Source: Psettodes erumei (taxonomy: Eukaryota; Chordata; Actinopteri; Pleuronectiformes; Psettodidae). Taken from it: a stretch of 64,000 nucleotides of DNA. The stretch lies in the NCBI GenBank assembly GCA_016785225.1, contig JAFBJZ010000874.1:1853501-1917500 (forward strand), written 5' to 3'. This document shows positions 52,343-63,286 of this stretch, piece by piece. A program made the position numbers and the translations under genes. Below the pieces are notes generated by a model. It did no database searches. It saw nothing but the letters and a program-made list of their open reading frames with translations, and was not told the DNA's origin. How positions within the stretch are numbered: the stretch's first letter is position 1; every line of letters begins with the position of its first letter.

Positions 52343-55300
52343 CTGCTGTGTCGACAGAGGAGGCATGCCATACGCGACCACAGACCGAAGGCCCATAGCA
52401 CATGTGCATTTTAGATCCACGGTTCATTCTGAGCCCATTTCGTTTTCCTTTACTCGACTCCCAGAACATCCCAGAAGACTTTCTCCTATAAAAGAAGGCT
52501 GTATGTCGTCCGCGTTTCGTATACGGGGCTTTAAAACTCCTTCGCTTCTCACTTTTACTCTGAGGCTTACAGCATTTGGGACATCAGGGTGGACCTTTAT
52601 TGGTCAAAGGAATTCTCCAGATGTTTTATAGCGTATGAGCACAATAACGAAATGCAGGACGCACACAAACACACACTGGTTCAGCCCCGCTGTACAGTGC
52701 GAGCTCCCCACCCTGCTACCCGCCATATAAACACATTTTACAGGCTGCTTTTCAAAAGGCTTCATCTTTCCAGTGGGGCCAGCTAAGTGACACTGGGAGA
52801 GGGTGTAAACTGTAGGGAGAAGCCACAGACACAGACGTTTAAAAACCAGTAAACTCAGCGATACTGTCAGACTGAGCGGCACTAACACTGATGAGCAAAA
52901 TTTAACTTCAAAATGAAAGGGTAGCTGGCTCCGTTTGTTTTTTTATTTATTTATGAGGCAGTGAGTTTACAGTGAAATCTACTGCTCTGCCACCAAGTCA
53001 GAGGCTGATTTTTCCCAACGAGAAACAGCTTTAAAGAAAGTGGGCGGGGTGTGCGTCAAAAACCAGAACGCAGAGGAGGACAGGGAAAAATCAGCACGGG
53101 GAGAGGGGGGGCGTCGGGTGAGGATGACAGTGGGCCGAGTTGCCCCAGAAAACCCGAATGCTACGAGGCGCCCGGCGGCTGCGAGACTTACGGCGTCGAG
53201 TCCAGGCTGATGCTGTTGGCCTGTGTGGACGACGCCGACTTGTGATTGGAGGAGAAGACAGGCAGGCTGGGCGAGGCGTGGATCACGTGATCGACCAGGT
53301 GGCCGACGGAAGACGGGCGCAGTCGTGTGCCCTCTTGTACGAAAAGCGAGTTCCTGACAAAGACACACACGCTGAAGGGCTGGGAATACAATTCTTCACC
53401 TCTTTTTACCCATGGAGAGATTTTGAAATTATTTTTGCTGGTTTCATTTTGAACATAAAGAATCCAACACATCAGTGCTATTCGTTCTGCATATGTTTAC
53501 GTTTCAATTGAAACTGCTCGTGGAACACGGACTCACTGATTGGGCGTCCCGGGCGGCGAGCGAGTGGGCAGGCTCTGGGTTTCCAGTCTCTCGTCTGATA
53601 GGCTGTTCCTGCTGACCGACTCCCAGTCAGTCCCGCCCACCAGCTTCCTGGCCAGTGGCTTGCTGGGAGACCTGCGCGCAGCAATTCAGCCAAGACGAGA
53701 ATATTAGTAGACGTTGTTCGGTGTTAGGGTAATGAGATTAATTTTTTTCAGTTCCTGCCCAAGTAGTGTAAGGGATTACAAATTACATTACAGCCACGAA
53801 ACCCCCCATGATTTGAAGTTGACTTGTTTAGTGGTTTGAGGATGGAGCACCTGTCTACATGGCGAGCAGTCAGGCTGGTCCGGGAGTCGCTCGCTTTGTG
53901 TTACGCTGGGCTCCGTCAAATGAAAGCAGTAATGCCAAAGTGCTCCGAATTAATTATTGTGCGTTCTTGGCTGGTTTGCTAAAAAGCCACGGTCATGCAT
54001 ACGTCCAAGAGTCAGCCAGGTTGTTTTCGAACTGGATGGTGCGCAACCGCACCTTTAATGGTCAGAACGTGCGGGCCGCGTGTCTTGTGACCTCTTTCCA
54101 CACACGGAAAACAGAAAATGTGTGAAACGTGTGGGTGTGGAGGATTTGGGAGTTTAGAGGAACCTTCTGATGGAGTCCCAAAACTAAAGTCATGAGTAAT
54201 GTGACATAAGTGAGGTAATGTAATGAGTTTTTCAGTGAGTACTGCGTAATGAGTCACAGAGGGTTTTTGAAGTAACCTGCCTGCCTGGTAATAACACACT
54301 GAAGTTCACGTGGACTTTATCTCCCCTGAGAGTCTCGTAATGGCTCGATTAAACTAACCAAGAAAGACGTGTCCATTACCTGGCAAATACTCTGTCCTTT
54401 ATGCCTTTCTCCTTTCCATACTGCACCGACTGCACCTCCGTCCGCCCGCTGGGGACAGAAACAACAGAAAGATCAGTCAGCGGAGTGTCCCGAAAACATA
54501 TCAAATTTAAACTGAAGTGAAACAGGCTGAAACCCCACCCCCCGGAACAATAAGTGCTACTTCAGTGGATTCACTCCCTCAAACCTTGCTGAGAAATTCT
54601 GCCTCACATGGAGCTAGCAACAGTGAAGAGCCGAGCGTAGTCTTTCAGCCACAATCAGCATATTCAGACTGTACTTCATCATGTGAACTGCTCTTTTTCA
54701 GCTTTCACACTTCAAAACTGTTTCCTCGTTGGAGAGTCAGTCAATATCCCGAGGGCAAAAACACACCCACACACACCGTCAAGCCGAGCATCAGGGCAAG
54801 GCTCATTCATGTTGCATTGCTGCGGCTCAATAATAGATCACAAGACGTCGGACTCTCGGTTCATCTCTCACTCGCATTTCATGGAAAAAGGAAATACAAA
54901 AAAAAACCTGCTAGCGCTGAAGTTAAACAAACTTGTTACAAGGCTGTGTCATAATCCAGCCATGAGAGAAAGAACAGTTTGTAAAAAGTTATTTCATCTA
55001 TTTTCTCTGTCCCCTTTCCGATGTGAAAGCACATCACCGATTAAAAGGGGTGCTTTGTCTTACAGCAGCAGTGCGGGTCTGTGAAGTGACTTGCACAGGT
55101 TGCCTGCCCACGGACACAAACAATTCATGCAGAACTCAGAGGGCTGGTTGCAAGGCCAAACACAAACAAGATGCTTTTTCCAAGCCATGAATAATGAGGC
55201 TATGCTTTTCTGAGGTCGGCCAGAAGGAGAGACAGATCAAGTGTGGATGTCCTGGCAGGGCTTCTCGGAGGTTCTTTGTCCTCTATCTCCATGTCCCCCC

Positions 55301-55826
55301 CGGAGCGAAGACGCTCATGTTCTTACCAGTATCGGAACTTTGAGCCCAGGGTGAAGTAGTGAGCGAAGAAGTTCTTCTGTGGCGGGATGGGCCGCTCCAG
55401 CCTGAAGAAGGTGTGGTGCTCCACGCAGGCCTTCCACAGGTTCTTGCAGGCCCGATAGTTGACCATGTTGAAACCCAGCAGCGTCTCCCGAGTCTCGGTC
55501 TGTGTCCGGGGTGGGGGTGGCAGTTAGTGGGACATTACATAACATGGTGGCATTCTGCATGTCAGGCAACAGTGGAAGTCCAGCATTCAGCCAAATTTGT
55601 TTAAATTCAACAGTAATTCATTGGACGTGCAGTAAAGATAGACTGAGCGCACAAATAAAATAAGAGGAAGAAATGTGGACGACGTGAAGGTTTGTGGTGG
55701 AATTGATTGTTGTATCCGGGAAAGAGAGAGATCCATGTGTCAGACAAGGAATGCAGGACTCAGTGTGGGATTAAAGCAGAGTCAACCAGGACACAGACAG
55801 CAGGGGGTTAATCTAATGCTGATGAG

Positions 55827-55858
<32 letters not shown>

Positions 55859-56836
55859 GCAGCTCTCCCTGCATCTGCGGTAATGTCAACATGCACACAT
55901 TCATACAGTCTGTATGTACATTAAACACACACATGCTGGACACCAACTGTGAGAGGGAGGTTGTGGTGAAAGAAAAAAAAGTGCGTGTTTGTATACATGC
56001 ACGTGTGTGCACGTGGGTGCGCCTACCGCCTCTCTTCTCAGCTGGATGAAGAACTGCTTGCACTTGAAGGAGATTTTCACGATTTTCAACCTGGAAACAA
56101 GGAAAAAGGACGTCAGTGTCTCCACAGGTAGTGAGGAGAAATGCGATTTTGTTTCTTTTGTAATGCTGAAGGGGGAATAAAATCATTCATCGCTTTAATT
56201 ATCTCCGAACACAGAAAGTGTTTAACACCACTCAGAGGTCTGGATCCAGACTCGGCTCATTTGGGGTCTTGAGACACTTTGGAATAAAAGCTGGAGTGAA
56301 AAATAAGGTTCAAGGAGTTTAAGCAATTTATGTTTATGAAGAGGGACCCTCAGGACTAACAATGGTATTTCAGAGAGGTCACGCTGGCTCTGCTCCACCA
56401 CATCTGAAGCACAATGCAGGTGAGGTGATGTATTCATTACTGCAAACGCAGACAGCTGCTCAGCGGGTCCGCGCTTCTCTTTCTGGAATAAATAACTGGA
56501 ACTGAAAGGCCCACTTCTCAATGAGTCACCGCTTTCTCAAGGAAGCTGACCCACGTGTCACGTCCCAACCTTTCATCTAACCTGCGACCCGTCCCCCCAG
56601 CACCGGAGCCTCCCGGCGGTTGGATGACACCAACATCGTCTCGTCGCCCTGTGTGTGATCGAGACGCGCGTCCAAAGAAGCAGAAACGGCAGAAAATAAC
56701 TTGGAGGTCGGGGCACGGCACACGCACGGCCACAGTGAGGTCTGCCGACGAGCGCACAAAACCATAATCCCCTCCTAGAGCTCTGCTGCTGCTGTGACTC
56801 ATCGCTCCCTGCTAAATATATTTTACATACTGACTT

Positions 56837-56888
<52 letters not shown>

Positions 56889-57491
56889 TGTGGACAAACA
56901 CTCACATTCACACACGCATGCTTAGGCAGGGTGTGAGTCATGCCCCGTCTTAGTGTGGCTCATTTGTCAGGCTGCTGAAATAAGAAAGAGGCAAAAGTCT
57001 AAATCTCTCTCTCTCTCTCTCTCTCTCCTCTCTCTCTCGACCCTTCCTTGTCTTACAAGTCAACTGACAGAAAGAAAGAGAGACGAACGCCTGGAGACGG
57101 CATGAAAAGTGACACGCAGGTGTACAAACTGTGAGGCTGAAGGAAGACAGAAGAGGAAGCAACTCCGACCAGTATGTCTCTCCCTCTCTCTGTCTCGCAC
57201 ATGGTAGTGGACAGCTGTTGGGGACACCACTGTTGGTCTCTAAATTTAGCTCAACTGACTAGCTATGCACGCACACGTACGCAAACTTGCTTCAGTGGTT
57301 TGTCTCCGCTCAGGCAGACTTTGCACTGACTTGCGTGCATCTCATGGCCTCGCAATCCAAGTCTCAACCCCAAAACTTCCTGCTTTTGGCTTTTCTGTCA
57401 CAAAAATGGGACGTCCCCAGTCCCCAGGTTTATGACTTTGGTCTCCACAGTGACAGTAAGACTAAATCCTCCATTCAACACACCCTACATG

Positions 57492-57531
<40 letters not shown>

Positions 57532-57609
57532 TCTTAGCACAAACATCTTACTGTTGTCAGACAGACACTGATGTCCACACACACCAGCTGCTATGTGCAT
57601 TTGGTGGGG

Positions 57610-57646
<37 letters not shown>

Positions 57647-58615
57647 CCTGCGTGCGTACGCGGGTGCTAAGCCTACACACGAGTTAATTCACCAGGGGTC
57701 GTCCCACAGTGCCGCAACAGAGTGAGGCAGATTTCCAAGAATCAACGATTTGGAGAGGGAGAGAGAGAGAGAGAGAGCAAGAGACATATAGAGCGACACA
57801 GAGCGAGCAGATTTGATGCCCAGGATTTGGTTTATCATCCACCGACCCAAGAATCCAAGTCAAATCCAATGAGGCGGACAGAATATTACGCAGCACGTTT
57901 CTCAGCAAAAAAGTTTTCCTGGAGGTCGCAGCAGACAGAGGCGGGTTTGTGACAAGAACATCCACAGTTTGATTCCCCAGTTTGGGGAAAATCTGTCTGG
58001 GGGAGTAAAGCACTGTAAAGATTTAGCATTTCCAGTGGAGCTGGGCAAAGGGACCGTGCTCCGTTTCTCATCCACACAGATCGAATCACTCGCACCTCCG
58101 AGCTGCTGGAGCGGCTGCTTTTCCAGCAGGCGCACCTGCAGCGGCTGAACTTCTGGTCGCGCGGCCTCTGAGACAGCATATCGTTTGCAGGCCTCCGCCA
58201 CCACAGCGATGATGCCCCATTCTGTTCTAACTCACTTCTCTCCAACCAACTGCCTCACTGAAATGAATGCCTGGATGCAAGCCAACCTCCCAAAACAGAG
58301 CTGTAGCACATCTAATTTGATCATCACTGGTCTCAGAGCTCTCACCAAAAGCGGCCGCACATTCTCGCCCGGTATCAACAGCTCCGTGTCGCCTCCCTCC
58401 CCACACATCTGCAACCTTGGGCTAATCTTTGAGAGTAACCTCTCGCGACACAAAAGCAGCCTTTCTGCACTTGTTTGGCTGCTTTTTCACTCATTGGTTC
58501 TTACTTTATCATTGCTACTAAGCTAAACTGAAAAAAGCAGCAGATAAACTCCTCAGCCAGACTCCCATAGCTGACCTGGATACTTACAAACACATGCAAT
58601 CACCATGCTCTGGAT

Positions 58616-58660
<45 letters not shown>

Positions 58661-59912
58661 CGTGCGCACCACTCACCATGGGAAATAGTTGATCCGTACC
58701 CTGTTCTTGTAAACCACAATGCCAGCGGACATCACCCCGATGAGAATCTCTGTGTTGCTCTGGTCCTGATGAGATGGGAACACAGTGTGTGTTAAGTGAA
58801 GGTGGTGGAGAGGGAAACAACAACAACAAATATATATATATATAAAAGAAATAATTAAAACCTAACAAGATTTGAAAAAGTTTTGGATGGGCTTCCTTGC
58901 TGCTTCTTGTCGACATGTGATCTCCCTATAGTTAATGTTAATGCTAAAGTTTTATATCAAATTTCAATTTTCAGTTCTAGTTTACTGCTCGGTAAATTAT
59001 TTTGAAACTGCTCAAATTATTTAATATAAAAAAAACGCGCAAACACTCCTGTCACAGTCATCTTCTCATTTGCTATAAGAAAAAGGAATGTACGTGATGA
59101 TTTTGCCACTGTAGCACTTTCTGTTGCTGTCATGATGCGCGCTGTCTGCCAGCGTACAACATTTCTGCAGGGTGCGTGCATCGTCGTCAGCTGTGCCCTA
59201 ACCTGTTCCAGCTTCCGGATGCAACACTGGAGTGTCAACCTTGTGATGGTGGGGCAGGGAAAAACCGTTTACATTTTAAGACTCCACCATATCAGTTTTA
59301 ATCACATTGGTGGAGGTGAATACAGATGAGATTTTCTCTCACTCGCTCAGGGTTTGTTTCTTGTTTTTTTGGGGGGGAGGTGGCTAGACTGAGATCACAG
59401 ATACACTGATATGTCTAAAAAGATGCATGGCTTTTGGGAGGGAAAAACATCACCCATTAGATAAACTGCAACACAGACACAGACACACAAGCGCCAACTG
59501 GATTCGCTGCAGCCTGTAACACACGCACACACGCGCGCACGCCAAAAGAAAGGAGCAGAAATGAAATAAAACCTGACTTACCCTTGCATAGTGCAGCTCT
59601 ACCCCGTAGAGCTCCAGCGTGCGTGCTGTGTTCAGATAATTAAACTCTGACTGGGCAGGAGATAGACCGCTGAGAGAGGGAGAGAGGGAGAGAAAGGCCG
59701 GGTACAAAGAGAGACAGGAACAGGAGGTGTGTGTGTGTGTGTGTGTGGGGGGGGCAAAGAGAGTGATGATGACAGGACAGGTAGAGACAGGGTGAGTTAA
59801 AGAGACATATGGAGAAGGGAAGGAGAGACAACGGAAGAGAAACATGCGATCAGACATACGATGCAGTAATGACAGGGAAGAGATGGAGTAAACTGCAGCA
59901 TTTTTGTGTCTT

Positions 59913-59943
<31 letters not shown>

Positions 59944-62900
59944 AGCTGTGACGGAAAGTCTTATGAGCTATTGGAAGATGGTCCAGGAGACCTGGCTGCC
60001 TCGAGCCGAGGCAGTTTATTGATGCCCGATGTGTCTGGGAGGAGAGAGGCGAGCGGTGCAAGCGAACGCTGCGTAGTGCCGTGCAGTTCTGAGGCCGTCC
60101 TTTACTGGGCCAAAACCCAATCACACTTACCCCTGTCCCACTGAGAGAGACCTGGGTAAGGGTGACCATGAGACTTTAAGGCGCTGGCTGTACATCTGTT
60201 TGTTATAGCTATCTACCGTATCAGTACTGTCACAACTCTCCGAGAAAATGACCAAGTATTGTTTACAGTAAATGACATTTGAGTGTGACATGTGTGCAGA
60301 ATCACTGACGGTACTCAGGATAGGTGTATTCGATGGCAGGGTGAATAAAGTGCAACAAATAGTGTCATCTTGAGACAGACTGTATATCACACTGTGTGCG
60401 TCGGTCCCCTTCGTGCTGGTACATGTGCGTATTGCAGCCTCTGGACGTACCTGTGCTGCTGGTGATGCTTGGCGACCTCTTTGTGGAAGTCTTGCGGAGG
60501 GCTGGGGATGAAGCAGTATTCGGACAGATAGCCTGGACTATGCTCCGTCTCACTGTAGTCCCCTATCTCAGCTACAGAGAGAGAACAACATCGGGGTGAC
60601 ACAGAGGCCGAGTGCACAGGTATGCTCCATGATCACTGCTTTTAATTTATTTATTTATTTATTTTGGTGCGGCCATGTACAGTATAAACCGAGGTAAGAT
60701 TACATGTAAATATCTAAAAGAACAGGTCGAAACCTAAGTGGAAACCACAGATCAACGATGATTACCATGCAGGTACTTGAAATGGGAGAAGCCCAGAGGC
60801 TTTAATAATGTGGTAACAGGATCAAGAGCAGCGCTGCTTTGAGGCTGAAGAACAGAGTGGCTGCAGATAACAGGAGGGCCGATCAAACGTGATGTAAAGC
60901 GAAATGACGGCACAAAGCGAATCCCCAAAGCCATGAGCTCACCGGCCAACAGTCGAGGCTGAAAAGGCATCAATGCACTCAAGTAGTCCCTGGACTAAGG
61001 TGCTAGCCGGTAGCCTAAGCATATTGACCGATGAATCAATTCCAGCTCACCCGCTTATTGATGTGTGCGCAGCTCCGGGGAGAGATATATGTACAGTCAA
61101 TAGCTTACATCTCAGAACACCAGGGTAATGTTGGTTTTATTTTATGCTGCAGTTATTACTTTAACCATTTTTAATGCTGACGCCAATGAAGCACAAAGAC
61201 TGGCTGACAACCCGATCTCTCTTTCTATTCATCTTTTGATGTGAAATCCATACTCCGCTGTAGGTTGGCTCAAAGGCCCGATCCTATTTATCCCCTCGAC
61301 CCCTACCTCCAGTTTATGGAATGCCCCCAGCTGGGTAGCGGCCCTTTGCAGCGGAGCAACAAGGAGAAGGGGTTTAAATCTTAACCTAAGAAATTGTGTA
61401 GAGCACTTGTTTACTCCTTTTGCAAAGCATTCTGGGAACTTCCTCGTACCTCTCTTTTTGGAGCCTGCAGCTGAAAACGCTGCGCTGCATTTGGAGAGCT
61501 GGACGACCGCTACCCCCTGATCCCCGAAAGAAACGGGACGCCCCGCTCTATTTGGCAGTGCGCAGAATGGAAGGGGGTGGATGAAGGGGTGTGTGTGTGT
61601 GTGTGTGTGGTGGGGGGGGTTGGGACTGGGCCAAAGTGGGAGAGATTATCTTGAGCTCAGGCTCCTTATAATGATGCTATTGACCAACAAGGCACAAACG
61701 ATTCCTTCAACTCCAATTGTAACGACGGGTAACACTTATTGTGGGTCATTTGGTAGAAGCGTGAACGCATTTGTGTGTGTGGCAAGAAAATCTAAGCGTA
61801 TGATTATTCCTCCGACATCCACCGCCACCAAAGTGAAGAAATTAACAAATGCAAAATCTATGCAACACTATCTGAAAACCAACCTCCCAAAAATGTGCCA
61901 TTTCAATTTTTTTTAACCAAAGTCTCTCTTTTCCTGAGGAAGAGGCTGCTGGGGTTTCCAGACAGTACTTGGTCAACAGTGTAGGTCTGCGGGATGGGAT
62001 TTGCGATGTGTCGAGAACACGCGGCTTCGGTTTGGGACTCAGACTGATCAGTGCTGGCACTCGGGCCGAGCGCACTGAATTAGCAGCGTAGCAGCTGCTC
62101 CGAGCCATTTTTTTTTCCAAAAGCAAACATTTATCTTCACAATCCGGGCTGGCACCGGGCGAAGTGACAACACGGACCTCGCTGCAGACTGTGCGCGTGT
62201 GCGTGCGTTCGCGTTTGTGTGCCTGTAAAAGCAGCAGTGTCATGATGTCGGCAGTCTGGGCCAAATCTCTTCCCTGACCTATATACTGTAGCGGAGCAAA
62301 TTCCCCACAAACACGCCAGAGAGGTGGAGGACAGAAAGAAAGAAAGAGGGAGGGAGGGCAGGGGGGAGCGAGCCCAGAGAGGGGGTTTATGAGAAAAAAA
62401 AGGGAGGGGGGCAGAAAAAAAAGAGATAAAAGAAAGAAACAGAGGCAGCAGTAAAAAGAGAAAACAGGAGCGAGGCACCCCGGCGTGACATGAGTCATTA
62501 TCCTGATGACGGACGGGCCCAGTCAGCATTTAACCCAAACACTACATTACAACAGCAGACCAGATTAGCGCTGAGGCTGAACATCCGCCGGCCCGGACGG
62601 CGCTGTGGTTCTACAGAGACGGGCTTTTTAATTTCGTTTTAACCAGTGGGTTTGGAAAACAACGTCGGGCCGTGAGGTGTAGGAACAGCGCTGGAAGCCG
62701 GAGCACGACACCGGACTGGGTTTGCCAGCTGCGCGTTTGGAGGAAAATTTGGGCCTCTATAATGAAAGCGTCGATGTCATTTGTGGCAACTTCACTTGTA
62801 ACCCGGTAGACTCGACCGGACGCAAAACGTTTCATTTGCTCTCTCAGCACTGAAGCACGATAACAGACTCACAAATCTGTGTAATGAATAACGCCTGTTA

Positions 62901-63249
62901 ACTGCACCTGGTGCATCCACCGGGCGCTTTAGCTGCTTTCCATTTGCCTCTGCACAGTGGACCATGGACCAGCCCTAGCGGCAAAAACCCAAGCCACAGT
63001 CTCATAGAATATTTATATCCCTGAAGTTAATATCAAATATCACCACGTGGCCTAATTGAATGGTAATGGCTTCAGTGTAGTGACCGCAGTCATTACATTT
63101 AACAGTGTGTGTGTAGCTTAAAGAGAGGCTTAATGAATTGCCTTTCCATGGTTATGTAGAGTGGGTGTATCCGGGGAGCACTACTTACACTGAACAGAAT
63201 AGGACGCCAGCAGTGCGGCTGTGTTGTGTGGACAGGGCAATCTGGAAGC

Positions 63250-63286
<37 letters not shown>

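Noticed and set aside
59450..60169. 239-residue minus-strand open frame
   Set aside because: Only 59582-59669 is a real ptpn4 exon. The rest is intron with microsatellite-derived Thr/His runs.
61842..62498. 218-residue minus-strand open frame
   Set aside because: Its composition comes from a purine-rich plus strand (poly Leu/Phe/Ser). It has no domain, and the region is ptpn4 intron.
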